Shown: positions 12,071 to 23,004 of the stretch, piece after piece
Layout of the letters: each line of letters starts with the position of its first letter
How positions within the stretch are numbered: the stretch's first letter is position 1
Program-made: the position numbers and the translations under genes
NCBI RefSeq assembly: GCF_012489685.1
Contig: NC_080046.1
Location: 4,840,991 to 4,904,990 of the forward strand
Origin: Lotus japonicus
Lineage: Eukaryota > Streptophyta > Magnoliopsida > Fabales > Fabaceae
Length of the DNA: 64,000 nt
Direction of reading: 5' to 3'
Notes under the pieces: generated by a model
The model's database searches: none
What the model was told of the DNA's origin: nothing
What the model saw: only the letters and a program-made list of their open reading frames with translations

Positions 12071-13981
12071 ATGGCTGCCACCACCAGTGAAACTCAAAGA
12101 GATGGTTACAACGCAAAGCCTCCTATGTTCGATGGTCAAAGGTTCGAATATTGGAAAGATAGACTGGAAAGTTTCTTTCTGGGTTTCGATGCAGATCTCT
12201 GGGATATTATTGTGGATGGCTATGAGCGTCCAGTTGATGCAGATGGCAAGAAGATCCCAAGGTCAGAGATGACTGCAGATCAAAAGAAGCTGTACTCACA
12301 ACATCACAAAGCAAGAGCAATTCTTCTAAGTGCTATTTCCTATGAGGAGTACCAGAAGATTACAGATCGTGAGTTTGCTAAAGGCATTTTTGATTCTCTG
12401 AAGATGTCTCATGAAGGAAACAAGAAAGTCAAAGAATCAAAGGCATTGTCCTTGATCCAAAAGTATGAATCCTTCATCATGGAGCCAAATGAGTCCATTG
12501 AAGAAATGTTCTCCAGATTTCAATTGCTTGTAGCTGGCATACGACCTCTCAACAAGAGCTACACAACAAAAGATCATGTCATAAGGGTCATCAGGTGTCT
12601 TCCTGAAAGTTGGATGCCTTTGGTGACTTCAATAGAACTCACGAGAGACGTTGAGAATATGAGTTTAGAAGAACTCATCAGCATTTTGAAATGCCATGAG
12701 CTGAAGCGCTCAGAGATGCAAGATCTGAGGAAAAAGTCCATAGCCTTGAAATCCAAATCTGAAAAGGCTAAGGTTGAGAAGTCAAAGGCTCTTCAAGCTG
12801 AAGAAGAAGAATCTGAAGAAGCATCAGAAGATTCTGATGAAGATGAGCTGACTCTGATCTCCAAGAGACTCAACCGCATCTGGAAGCACAGGCAGAGCAA
12901 GTTCAAAGGCTCTGGAAAGGCAAAAGGAAAGTATGAGTCCTCAGGCCAGAAGAAGTCTTCAATCAAGGAAGTCACATGTTTTGAGTGCAAAGAATCTGGG
13001 CACTACAAAAGTGATTGTCCAAAGTTGAAGAAAGACAAGAAGCCAAAGAAGCACTTCAAGACCAAGAAGAGTCTGATGGTGACATTCGATGAATCAGAGT
13101 CAGAGGATGTTGACTCTGATGGTGAAGTCCAAGGACTCATGGCCATTGTCAAAGACAAAGGATCAGAGTCAAAGGAAGCTGTTGACTCTGACTCGGAATC
13201 AGAAGGAGATCCTAACTCAGACGATGAAAATGAGGTATTTGCTTCTTTCTCTACCTCTGAACTGAAACATGCTTTGTCTGATATCATGGATAAGTATAAC
13301 TCTTTATTGTCTAAGCATAAAAAGTTGAAAAAGAACTTATCTGCTGTCTCCAAGACTCCTTCTGAACATGAGAAAATTATTTCTGATTTGAAAAATGAAA
13401 ATCATGCTTTGGTAAATTCTAACTCTGTGCTTAAGAACCAGATTGCTAAGTTAGAAGAAATTGTTGCATGTGATGCCTCTGATTGTAGAAATGAATCTAA
13501 GTATGAAAAGTCTTTTCAAAGATTCCTAGCTAAAAGCGTGGATAGAAGCTTAATGGCTTCAATGATCTATGGTGTAAGCAGAAATGGAATGCATGACATT
13601 GGCTATTCTAAACCAATTAGAAATGAGCCTTCTGTGTCTAAAGCTAAATCCTTGTATGAATGCTTTGTTCCCTCTGGTACCATATTGCCTGATCCTGTAC
13701 CTGCTAAAATTGCTAAAAACCCTCTTAAAAAGGGATCTTTCTCTATGACTAAATATCATGCAAATATTCCTTTAAAATATTATGTTGAGACACCCAAGGT
13801 GATCAGAACCTCTGGGGTAACTAACAAGAGAGGACCCAGAAAGTGGGTACCTAAGGACAAGATTATCTATGTTGCAGATATCCTTGATAGCTCCACTGAA
13901 ACACCAATCATGGTATCTGGACAGTGGATGCTCGCGTCACATGACGGGAGAAAAGCGTATGTTCCGAGAGCTGAAACTTAA
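12071..13981 (+). CDS. gag: Copia Gag polyprotein
   Basis: A 636-residue Gag that forms the cytoplasmic particle packaging the element RNA. The ATG at 12071 follows the primer site by 58 bases and starts [20 protein letters not shown]. The N-terminal part (about residues 10-230) is the UBN2/Retrotran_gag type ([18 protein letters not shown]). A CCHC zinc knuckle [14 protein letters not shown] begins at residue 303. Acidic Ser/Asp/Glu-rich stretches and a coiled-coil-like region (about 400-470) follow. The stop is at 13979-13981. The last 112 bases overlap the pol frame, which is shifted +1 and carries the protease motif upstream of the gag stop. Joined translation therefore needs a frameshift or other recoding before about 13914, or the element carries a one-base indel. 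Confidence 0.9.
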   Translation: MAATTSETQRDGYNAKPPMFDGQRFEYWKDRLESFFLGFDADLWDIIVDGYERPVDADGKKIPRSEMTADQKKLYSQHHKARAILLSAISYEEYQKITDREFAKGIFDSLKMSHEGNKKVKESKALSLIQKYESFIMEPNESIEEMFSRFQLLVAGIRPLNKSYTTKDHVIRVIRCLPESWMPLVTSIELTRDVENMSLEELISILKCHELKRSEMQDLRKKSIALKSKSEKAKVEKSKALQAEEEESEEASEDSDEDELTLISKRLNRIWKHRQSKFKGSGKAKGKYESSGQKKSSIKEVTCFECKESGHYKSDCPKLKKDKKPKKHFKTKKSLMVTFDESESEDVDSDGEVQGLMAIVKDKGSESKEAVDSDSESEGDPNSDDENEVFASFSTSELKHALSDIMDKYNSLLSKHKKLKKNLSAVSKTPSEHEKIISDLKNENHALVNSNSVLKNQIAKLEEIVACDASDCRNESKYEKSFQRFLAKSVDRSLMASMIYGVSRNGMHDIGYSKPIRNEPSVSKAKSLYECFVPSGTILPDPVPAKIAKNPLKKGSFSMTKYHANIPLKYYVETPKVIRTSGVTNKRGPRKWVPKDKIIYVADILDSSTETPIMVSGQWMLASHDGRKAYVPRAET

Positions 13982-16973
13982 GCCTGGAGGCGAAGTTGGC
14001 TTCGGAGGAAATGAAAAGGGTAAAATTGTTGGTACTGGTACTATTTGTGTAGATAGTAGTCCATGCATTGATAATGTTTTATTGGTAGACGGCTTAACAC
14101 ATAACTTATTGTCTATAAGTCAATTAGCTGACAAGGGTTATGATGTTATATTCAATCAAAAGTCCTGCCGGGCTGTAAGTCAGATCGATGGCTCTGTTCT
14201 GTTTAACAACAAGAGGAAGAACAACATTTATAAGATCAGATTATCTGAGTTGGAGGCTCAGAATGTGAAGTGCCTTCTGTCTGTTAATGAAGAGCAGTGG
14301 GTATGGCATAGACGGTTAGGGCATGCCAGTATGAGAAAGATTTCTCAGCTGAGCAAGCTAAGCCTTGTCAGGGGCTTACCCAATCTGAAGTTCGCTTCAG
14401 ACGCTCTTTGTGAAGCATGTCAGAAAGGCAAATTCACAAAAGTCCCTTTCAAGGCAAAGAATGTTGTCTCAACCTCAAGGCCGTTAGAACTTCTGCATAT
14501 CGACCTGTTTGGACCAGTGAAAACTGAGTCTATAGGTGGCAAGATATATGGGATGGTTATCGTTGATGACTATAGCCGCTGGACATGGGTAAAGTTTCTA
14601 ACCCGCAAGGATGAGTCTCATGCTGTGTTCTCTACCTTCATTGCTCAAGTGCAAAACGAGAAGGCTTGTAGGATTGTGCGTGTCAGAAGTGACCATGGTG
14701 GAGAGTTTGAGAATGACAAGTTTGAGAGTCTGTTTGATTCCTATGGAATTGCACATGATTTCTCTTGTCCCAGAACTCCTCAACAAAATGGTGTTGTTAA
14801 GAGGAAGAACAGAACTCTTCAGGAGATGGCTAGAACCATGCTCCAAGAAACTGGCATGGCTAAGCACTTTTGGGCAGAGGCAGTAAATACAGCATGTTAC
14901 ATTCAGAACAGAATCTCTGTGAGACCAATTCTGAATAAGACTCCTTATGAATTGTGGAAGAACATAAAACCCAACATTTCTTATTTTCATCCTTTTGGCT
15001 GTGTTTGTTATGTTCTCAATACTAAGGATAGATTGCATAAATTTGATGCTAAGTCTTCTAAGTGTCTATTACTTGGTTATTCTGATAGATCTAAAGGTTT
15101 TAGATTTTATAATACTGATGCTAAGACTATTGAAGAATCTATTCATGTTAGATTTGATGATAAGCTTGACTCTGACCAGTCAAAGCTAGTTGAAAAGTTT
15201 GCAGATTTAAGCATTAATGTTTCTGACAAAGGCAAAGCTCCAGAGGAAGTTGAGCCAGAGGAAGATGAACCAGAGGAAGAAGCTGGTCCCTCTAACTCAC
15301 AAACTCTGAAGAAGAGCAGAATCACTGCAGCTCACCCTAAGGAATTGATTCTGGGCAACAAAGATGAACCAGTCAGAACCAGATCTGCCTTCAGACCCTC
15401 TGAAGAGACCTTGCTGAGTCTGAAAGGATTGGTGTCCTTAATTGAACCCAAGTCCATAGATGAAGCTCTTCAGGACAAGGATTGGATTCTGGCCATGGAA
15501 GAAGAATTGAATCAATTTTCCAAGAACGATGTTTGGAGCTTAGTGAAAAAGCCTGAGAATGTTCATGTTATTGGAACGAAATGGGTATTCAGAAACAAGC
15601 TAAATGAGAAAGGAGATGTAGTCAGAAACAAGGCAAGGCTAGTTGCTCAAGGCTACAGCCAGCAGGAAGGAATAGACTACACTGAAACATTTGCTTCGGT
15701 AGCAAGACTGGAGGCAATTAGACTGTTGATCTCCTTCTCAGTAAATCACAACATAGTTCTACATCAGATGGACGTAAAGAGTGCCTTCCTAAATGGTTAT
15801 ATCTCAGAGGAAGTCTATGTTCATCAACCCCCAGGTTTTGAAGATGAAAAGAAACCAGACCATGTGTTCAAATTGAAGAAATCACTCTACGGTCTGAAGC
15901 AAGCTCCCAGAGCATGGTATGAGAGACTTAGCTCATTCCTTCTGGAGAATGAGTTTGTAAGGGGTAAAGTAGATACAACTCTTTTTTGCAAGGCTTATAA
16001 AGATGATATCTTAATTGTGCAAATTTATGTTGATGATATTATATTTGGTTCTGCTAATCAATCTCTATGCAAAGAATTTTCTGAGATGATGCAGGCTGAA
16101 TTTGAGATGAGTATGATGGGAGAATTAAAGTACTTTCTGGGAATACAAGTTGATCAAACACCAGAAGGAACATATATCCATCAGAGCAAGTACACTAAAG
16201 AACTTCTGAAGAAGTTCAATATGCTGGAATCTACAGTGGCCAAGACTCCAATGCATCCTACATGCATTCTGGAGAAAGAAGATAAAAGTGGTAAAGTATG
16301 TCAGAAGCTCTATCGTGGCATGATAGGTTCACTTCTATACTTAACTGCATCTAGGCCAGACATACTATTTAGTGTTCACTTATGTGCTCGTTTCCAATCA
16401 GATCCAAGGGAAACCCACTTAACTGCTGTTAAGAGGATCCTAAGGTATCTGAAAGGCACCACTAACCTTGGCTTGATGTATAAGAAGACATCAGAGTATA
16501 AGCTTTCAGGTTATTGTGATGCTGATTATGCTGGAGATAGAACAGAGAGAAAAAGTACTTCTGGAAATTGTCAATTTCTGGGAAGCAATCTAGTCTCATG
16601 GGCAAGCAAGAGGCAATCAACCATTGCACTATCAACTGCAGAGGCAGAATATATCTCAGCAGCAATATGCAGCACTCAGATGCTCTGGATGAAACATCAG
16701 CTGGAGGATTATCAGATCCTTGAGAGCAATATCCCAATCTATTGTGATAACACTGCTGCAATCTCATTGAGTAAGAATCCTATCTTGCATTCAAGGGCAA
16801 AGCACATTGAGGTAAAGTATCACTTTATTAGAGATTATGTACAGAAGGGCGTACTTCTTCTGAAGTTTGTTGATACTGACCATCAATGGGCAGATATCTT
16901 TACAAAGCCCTTAGCAGAGGATAGATTTAATTTTATTCTGAAAAATCTAAACATGGACTTTTGTCCAGAGTGA
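13869..16973 (+). CDS. pol: Copia Pol: protease, integrase, reverse transcriptase, RNase H
   Basis: The frame is open for 1034 codons, with domains in copia order. Protease motif [10 protein letters not shown] is at about residue 19. The GAG-pre-integrase zinc region is HRRLGHAS...CEACQKGK. The integrase core carries DLFGP/VDDYSRW and [10 protein letters not shown] is at about 560-800 with [22 protein letters not shown] and YVDD. RNase H carries DADYAGD and STAEAEY. The integrase region where copia elements carry the third DDE residue reads [10 protein letters not shown]: residue 311 is Lys (AAG, 14799-14801) where family members have Glu, so integrase is probably inactive. The first ATG (13869) need not be the true start, because the product is expected from Gag-Pol fusion by frameshift. 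There is no internal stop. Confidence 0.92.
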   Translation: MLQISLIAPLKHQSWYLDSGCSRHMTGEKRMFRELKLKPGGEVGFGGNEKGKIVGTGTICVDSSPCIDNVLLVDGLTHNLLSISQLADKGYDVIFNQKSCRAVSQIDGSVLFNNKRKNNIYKIRLSELEAQNVKCLLSVNEEQWVWHRRLGHASMRKISQLSKLSLVRGLPNLKFASDALCEACQKGKFTKVPFKAKNVVSTSRPLELLHIDLFGPVKTESIGGKIYGMVIVDDYSRWTWVKFLTRKDESHAVFSTFIAQVQNEKACRIVRVRSDHGGEFENDKFESLFDSYGIAHDFSCPRTPQQNGVVKRKNRTLQEMARTMLQETGMAKHFWAEAVNTACYIQNRISVRPILNKTPYELWKNIKPNISYFHPFGCVCYVLNTKDRLHKFDAKSSKCLLLGYSDRSKGFRFYNTDAKTIEESIHVRFDDKLDSDQSKLVEKFADLSINVSDKGKAPEEVEPEEDEPEEEAGPSNSQTLKKSRITAAHPKELILGNKDEPVRTRSAFRPSEETLLSLKGLVSLIEPKSIDEALQDKDWILAMEEELNQFSKNDVWSLVKKPENVHVIGTKWVFRNKLNEKGDVVRNKARLVAQGYSQQEGIDYTETFASVARLEAIRLLISFSVNHNIVLHQMDVKSAFLNGYISEEVYVHQPPGFEDEKKPDHVFKLKKSLYGLKQAPRAWYERLSSFLLENEFVRGKVDTTLFCKAYKDDILIVQIYVDDIIFGSANQSLCKEFSEMMQAEFEMSMMGELKYFLGIQVDQTPEGTYIHQSKYTKELLKKFNMLESTVAKTPMHPTCILEKEDKSGKVCQKLYRGMIGSLLYLTASRPDILFSVHLCARFQSDPRETHLTAVKRILRYLKGTTNLGLMYKKTSEYKLSGYCDADYAGDRTERKSTSGNCQFLGSNLVSWASKRQSTIALSTAEAEYISAAICSTQMLWMKHQLEDYQILESNIPIYCDNTAAISLSKNPILHSRAKHIEVKYHFIRDYVQKGVLLLKFVDTDHQWADIFTKPLAEDRFNFILKNLNMDFCPE

Positions 16974-17416
16974 AGATGGATCAGAACCTCTGACTATGAT
17001 ACTTCTTGATCAGAAGATGTCTAGTCCAGAAGGTAACTCAATCAGAGTGTGTGTGCCCACTGGTACTGACTCTGAAGCTGAGACAACAACACGTGTGTCA
17101 GAATTTCTGATGCATAATTCCTTGTGCCCGTGTGACAGTCTGTTATGATTGCGTGTAGATATGCTTATCTCCTGTGTGTGATTGTGTATTTTACTGTTAC
17201 TATCTATCTTTAATTTTCAACCGTTGATCTTAAAGTGCTTTTTGAATCAACAACGGTTATTTGATAAAACCCACTATACACACACGTTCTCGTTCACTTC
17301 CGGTTTTCACTCTCGCACTCTCTGCTTTTCAAAACCGCCTCTTTCTTGATTTCTCTCTCGATCTCTCTTCATCCTTCAAACTTCATCTTCTACCTCAAAC
17401 CTTCAACCTCTTCAAA
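16974..17416 (+). other. Spacer between pol and the third gene
   Basis: Non-coding, with further TCTGA/TCAGA words at its start. The stretch from about 17280 is pyrimidine-rich and may be the leader of the env-position gene. It reads open in that gene's frame from 17261, but the ATG at 17417 is the better start. Confidence 0.5.
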
Positions 17417-18325
17417 ATGGTGAGACAAACCAGAAGATCTACTGCAGATGCACCTCAGTTCCCTCACATGGTAGTTGGTTTGGCAACGGGTCAAAGGGGC
17501 TCTGAGAACCCGGCACAAGAACAAGTTCAAGCTCAAGAGCAGATTGTTCCAATTGCAGAACGGGGCTGTGCCGTTCACTGCGTATTTGCTCCTGAGGAAC
17601 TCCAAGTCCTGGCAGAATGGAGATTCGACCTCGACAACCTGGCTGCAAATGGGTTTGATCTTCGTCCTGAAGTCCAAGCTCAAGGTTGGGGAAACTACTT
17701 CAATCGACTTCGAGGACCGGTGTATGAGAAACTGGTAAAGGAATTCTGGAAGCACGCCGACTGCGATGATACTCAGGTGGTCTCTCACATTCTTGGCAGG
17801 AAGATCATCATCACTGAGAAGTCATTCGTGAATCTGCTAGGAGTAGAAACTGCTTATGGGTATCGGTTCCAACTGACGGAATCGAAGCTGAAACCCAGCA
17901 CCAAAGACAAAGTCAACCAGGCCCTGTACACCACTTTCAAACCGGGCAAGACGAGTTACAAAGTGATGGATCTTCACCCCAAACTCAGAATCTGGCACAA
18001 GATCCTGCTCAACTGCATCAATCAGAGACCGAAGGGCAGTTCCCCAGATTACATCAACTTCAACCAGAAGGCGATGCTGTTCTTCATTCAAGACAAGGAG
18101 AAGATCTGCCTTCCCTACTTCCTGTTCTCCTACTTAAAGGAATGCATCCGGAAGTCTCGCACCACCGCCTCCATCAAGTCTGCAATCAAATATATCCCTT
18201 TTGGGAGGCTGCTCTCAGACTTTCTCATTGAAAGCAACTTGGTGCAAGATTTGATCAATGCTGGTTGCACAGAGGATTTGAGCACTGTTCTGGGAATGAA
18301 CATTGAAGAGAGGCATAGTACCTAG
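17417..18325 (+). pseudogene. Env-position gene, 5' part (plant transposon-protein domain), truncated by insertion
   Basis: From the ATG at 17417 (MVRQTRRSTADAPQFP) the frame runs about 300 residues. It reads as the globular domain annotated in plants as putative plant transposon protein (PF20167-like). Visible segments include RGPVYEKLVKEFWKHAD, GRKIIITEKSFVNLLG, LHPKLRIWHKILLNCI and a C-terminal CTEDL. SIRE elements carry such a gene in the place of env, but I see no signal peptide or membrane segment here. The stop at 18323-18325 comes from foreign DNA. The natural continuation resumes near 23008, so this is the N-terminal half of one gene. The role is unknown. Confidence 0.7.
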
Positions 18326-18465
18326 AGGTAGAGGGATTGTGCCAAGAGAGAATGAGAGTGAGAGAGAGTGCTGAATTTCAAGTGTTATTTCATCAAATGA
18401 GCCAAAAGTCCCTTACAATTGATAACTACCTCCTATTTATAGAGCTTGAGTACTACCTATTGGGC

Positions 18466-18775
18466 CAATTGGGCCTCCAAGATCAAGGCCCATCTGAAGT
18501 CCAGGGCCCCGCCTCAGGGCGGGATACATGCTGGGCGTTGCCCCTCTAGGGGCTCGCCCAGTCCACTAGTCCACAAGACACCGAGCTCGAGGTACGAGAG
18601 CTAAGGGTGTCTTTTAAATGCAATTGGGCCTCCGAGATCAAGGCCCATCTGAAGGCCAGGGCCCCGCCTCAGGGCGGGATACATGCTGGGCGTTGCCACT
18701 CTAGGGGCTCGCCCAGTCCACTAGTCCACAAGACACCGAGCTCGAGGTACGAGAGCTAAGGGTGTCTTTTAAATG
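18466..18775. repeat. 155-bp tandem duplication
   Basis: Two adjacent copies (18466-18620 and 18621-18775) start CAATTGGGCCTCC and end CTTTTAAATG with few differences. They contain GC-rich palindromic stretches such as GCCTCAGGGCGGG. They lie in the presumed LTR of the nested element. Confidence 0.85.
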
Positions 18776-19387
18776 CTTTTACATATGTCCTACAGTACAC
18801 CAGAATCTGCACTGCCAACATGGCTTAAGAAAAAAGAGGTAAACTATATCGCCAACACGGCGTGAGCAAAAGGAAACTTGCATTTTCAGTTACCCAGTCC
18901 ACTGACTTGACGAGCAACCCGAGCTGGCAAGTCCACTAGTCCACAAGCGGCGAGAACGATTACTTCGTATTGGCGATAAGTTGGAGCAGGTGTATGATCG
19001 CTCGCCGGCGGGAAAGGTGACAGGCATGGGTCATGTGCCGATCATTCAATCATTGACTGGCGGTGACCCCGGCGAGCGACTGAACTTTGTTGTTGGTGTC
19101 ACCCGTCAGGCGATGGTGTTTGATCCTTATGGTGGCGAAGCTTTTCGCGCTTTCCCTTATTTTAGAACCCTTTCAAATCTCTATCTGCCTCACGTGGCTG
19201 CCCCACGTGATGTGTTGGTTACATCAATTTCCCTCTTTCTCCGGAACCGTCACTTCTCCTTTCATAACCGTCCCATCGTGCGCAGTAACTCCCCATTGCA
19301 CGCGACCCACCTCCCCAAAACCATCATGACTTCCAACCTTCCACACGCGTCCAACACGCGTCACCCCTCCAGCTTCTCCCCTTCTCC

Positions 19388-19395
19388 TATAAAAA
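19388..19395 (+). promoter_or_regulatory. TATA box of the nested element's internal gene
   Basis: TATAAAAA is followed by a pyrimidine-rich leader, 223 bases before the ATG at 19611. The same octamer precedes the related gene in the Tat element (39364-39371). Confidence 0.6.
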
Positions 19396-19610
19396 CCCTT
19401 CTTCCCCACTGTCATCCCTTTCCGAGACCCCTCTTTACTTCCCTAATCGCTTACCAAACTCCCTCTGTCCACTTCCGCTCCGGAGCCGTCGCTTATCACC
19501 CTTTCCGCTACCCACTCTTCACATCCTACTCCGGTGAGTCCCCTTGTCTTTATCTTTACATCGCACACATACTGATCTTTTCCTTTCTTTCACTTCACTG
19601 TCTTCAAAAA

Positions 19611-22156
19611 ATGGCTTCAAACCCTACCTCCCCTAATCACTCTTCTTCCTCCTCCGAAAGCGACCCTGACTCCACCGCTGCCGGCGGCCTCCGTTTAGAG
19701 GTTCCGGAGATCCCAGCTCACCGACTACAAACCTACGCCACTCTGCCCCTTCCAGTCCAAGTAGCCCCCAAACACGAAGCTATAGATCAACCTTCCATCT
19801 TCCAAGATAGCGATCCCATTGTGCAATTCGTGAACTCCCTGGGTGGCTTGTCCAATGACGATGAGTTTAACGCCAAACTCAGGATCTGGGTTTGCAGTCC
19901 CGGGGATCGCCCCTGGCTTCACAAGCCAGACGGCGACGTAAAGAGATCCCATTTTTTCTTTGCATACGAATACATGTTTAGCGAGCTTGGAATCAGGCTT
20001 CCTTTCTCGCCCTTTGTCCAAACCGTCCTCCGCGACATCAACGCGGCTCCCTGTCAACTTCACCCTAACGCCTGGGCCTTCATTCGATGTTTTGAAATCC
20101 TAAGCGCCGCTGTCGGCATCGCCCCATCCCCCACCAGTTTCTTCTACCTTTACGACGTCGACCCCAAGTCCATCAAAAACAAAGGATGGATTTCCTTGAA
20201 GGCCCGAGCCGGCCGGAAGTGTTTGCATCCCCACAAAAGTAACGCGAAGTCCTCTTTCGCACGAAAGTACTTCCGTGTGGCGGTTCATCCCGCCTACCCA
20301 GAAGCATTCACCCTCAGAGACGGGACCGCCCTCTTTCCTCTTTACTGGACAGAGAAGCCCAACGGGATCACCGATCCTTCAGAGGATTCCTTGTCCGCCA
20401 ACGATAAAGCCTTTCTTAATCTCCTTGCCCCACTTCCCATCCTTGACTGCACAACAGTCCTTGAGGGCGCTGACCTCTCAAGAACTCCCAAATACTTAGG
20501 TTGCCCATAGCTCACTTTTATTATTGACATTTCCTTTCTCGACTCCTATGTTATCACTGATCGTTTTTTTTTATTGTTACAGAAGATATGAATTTCACGA
20601 ACGCCGAGCTCCTGAAGGCCCGCGAGAGGAGAATGGCTCGCTTTTCCCCAAAATTCAACACTGAGGGCGACGCGAAAAAACGGGGCGGTGCTGAGAACCA
20701 AGCCGAGAGCACCAAAGCTCCCAAGAGGAGAAGATTGACCAAAGCCTCCTCCAACGCCGGCACATCCAACCCTGGCGCTCAGCCCACCACTGCTGCTGCG
20801 CCTAAAGGCAAAAATGTCGCTGAAGCCTCTGTCGCCGCAGCTACCGAGCCAACCGCCGTACCGGCTTCTTCTCCTGCCTCCGCCGGTGCGACCGCTGCTT
20901 CTGCCGCTGAGTCCTCTATTGGCGCCACAGTCGCCTCCGCCGGCGTTAACGCCACAAAAGCTGCTGCATCTTCCGACACTCCTATTGGAGATAAGGAAAA
21001 AGAAAATGAAACCCCAAAGTCTCCTCCTCGCCAAGATGCGCCTCCTAGCCCGCCCTCAACACATGATGCGGGCTCCATGCCTTCCCCGCCTCATCAAGGG
21101 GAAAAATCCTGTCCCGCCGCTGCCACTACCTCTGAAGCAGCTCAAATTGAACAAGCCCCTGCTCCTGAGGTCGGTTCTTCAAGCTACTATAATATGCTCC
21201 CCAACGCCATTGAACCCTCAGAATTATTACTTGCTGGTCTCAATCGTGACGTTATAGAAAAAGAAGTTTTGAGTCAGGGCCTGAATGTCACCAAGGAGGA
21301 GACTCTTGCTTGCCTCCTACGCGCTGGGTGCATCTTTGCTCACACGTTTGAGAAGTTCAATGCCGCCAACGTTGAAGCTGAGCGGTTGAAGGCCGAAAGT
21401 GCTAAGCATCAAGAAGCCGCCGCTGCTTGGGAAAAACGTTTCGACAAACTGGCGACGCAGGCAGGAAAAGACAAAGTCTATGCCGACAAGATGATTGGCA
21501 CGGCGGGGATTAAAATCGGCGAGCTGGAGGATCAGCTGGCGCTGATGAAGGAAGAAGCAGATGAGCTTGATGCAAGCCTTCAAGCTTGCAAGAAGGAAAA
21601 AGAGCAAGCTGAGAAGGACTTGATCGCCCGAGGCGAGGCGCTGATTGCTAAGGAGTCAGAGCTTGCCATACTGTGCGCTGAGCTGGAGTTAGTGAAAAAG
21701 GCGTTGGCAGAGCAAGAGAAAAAGTCTGCGGAGTCCTTGGCCTTGGCGAAATCTGACATGGAGGCGGTGATGCAGGCTACGTCCGAGGAGATCAAGAAAG
21801 CGACCGAAACTCATGCCGAGGCCCTCGCCACGAAAGATGCTGAAATTGCTTCCCAACTAGCAAAGATCAAAAGTCTAGAGGACGAGCTGGCGACGGAGAA
21901 GGCCAGAGCCATTGAGGCGAGGGAACAAGCCGCTGACATCGCCCTTGACAACCGCGAGCGCGGTTTCTACCTCGCCAAAGACCAGGCCCAACATTTGTAC
22001 CCGAACTTTGACTTTAGCGCCATGGGAGTAATGAAAGAGATAACCGCCGCAGGACTGGTTGGTCCCGACGATCCTCCCCTGATTGACCAAAACCTCTGGA
22101 CAGCGACTGAAGAAGAAGAGGAAGAAGAAGAACAGGAGAAAGAAAATAATGAATAA
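19611..22156 (+). CDS. Two-exon PF04195-like plus coiled-coil retroelement protein, intact
   Basis: Exon 1 is 19611-20499 and exon 2 is 20583-22156. The 83-base intron begins GTTGCCC and ends TTGTTACAG, and joining keeps frame, giving 820 residues with no stop. The N-terminal half resembles the putative gypsy-type transposon domain (PF04195): RSHFFFAYEYMFSELGIRLP, then a PCQLHPNAWAFIRCFE-type stretch. A Ser/Pro/Ala-rich linker with basic patches (PKRRR) follows. Then comes a long Ala/Glu/Lys coiled coil (about 560-770) and an acidic Glu tail. Such proteins are the extra, usually antisense, genes of Tat-lineage elements. No biochemical function is established to my knowledge. The gene has its own TATA box. 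Orientation relative to the adjacent minus-strand LTR is antisense. The start is chosen because the TATA and leader lie upstream of it, although the frame is open to 18981. Confidence 0.75.
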
Positions 22157-23004
22157 TGTAATTTTTAACATTACTTTTATCTTTTACTGTCACCTTGTAG
22201 TGTATTTTTCCGCCATTCGTCTATGTTTAAGCAACCTTTCGCCATAGCTTTTTATATCGCCGTTGGATATGTTGTAAGTCATAATGGAATGCTTTCGCCG
22301 TACACTACTCGCCTCGCCTTCCCCCCTATTCATTCGCCGACCTTATATCTTGCGCTATTTTTCACGCGTCATATGATTGAATTACGCCTAACGATTTCGT
22401 GCGTTAATTTTAACTAGGACTTGTTGCTTGGTATTCCACCACCAAGACTTTAGACGTTTTTTCCCTAATAGGAAGAAACGGCCTCCATTCTCGAGGACTT
22501 CGCCCGGGGCTTTGCCCGCTCGGGGCTTACAATGCTTGGATCCCAATGGCCATTTGGGGGTCCCAAGACTTTTGCCTAGTTAACGGCGCTCGTCGTATTC
22601 TGGCGAGGCTTACCCAGCACATCGTTTACGGGACCGGCGATCACGTCAGACTTTCCGGAGGGTGATTCCCAGGCGTCAAAGGCCATTTGTGGAATCGCCA
22701 CAACCTTCAGGGTTCCAGCAAGCCCCTTTGGGGATCAAGCTTGTCCCACTTAGTGATCGCCGTAATTCTTTATGTCGATCGGCAATTCCGATCGTCAGGG
22801 AATCCCTGGAATTTTTTTGGACACGAATTTCGTGAATTTTCGTCTTATTTTATTGATTTGTCGTTGCAGTACATTGGACAATTTGAAAAACACTTCGGAA
22901 AATCTTAAAGATATCTGGCTCCGGCGATTCCGACTTGTTCACTTTCTCGCCTGCAATCAACTATAAAAGTAGCGCAAGCTATAAGGTCGGCGAATGAATA
23001 GGGG
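22157..23004. other. Non-coding tail of the nested element
   Basis: No gene is seen. Sequence with many CGCC/GGCG words continues to about 22999, after which the copia third-gene frame resumes. I looked for a right LTR matching 18310-18980 and found none. Confidence 0.5.

Larger units (their letters stand above)
18310..22999 (+). mobile_element. Nested element fragment inside the copia env-position gene (ends approximate)
   Basis: This segment separates two halves of one reading frame. It is richer in GGCG/CGCC than its surroundings. The left 600 bases look like an LTR read on the minus strand (minus TATA CTATAAATAG at 18433-18442, a tandem 155-bp repeat), while the coding gene runs on the plus strand. 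That layout matches the 3' LTR plus antisense-gene end of a Tat-type element such as the one at 38433. No matching right LTR, pol or target duplication is visible, so the piece is probably a deletion remnant. Edges are placed only to within some tens of bases. Confidence 0.5.

Noticed and set aside
13979..13985. +1 frameshift at the gag stop itself (ACT TAA G)
   Set aside because: A shift there would join the frames but leave out the protease active-site motif, which lies upstream in the pol frame.
20546..21078. Minus-strand frames of about 100-160 codons inside 20546-21078
   Set aside because: Shadows of the Ala-rich exon 2; Gly/Ala-biased composition only.
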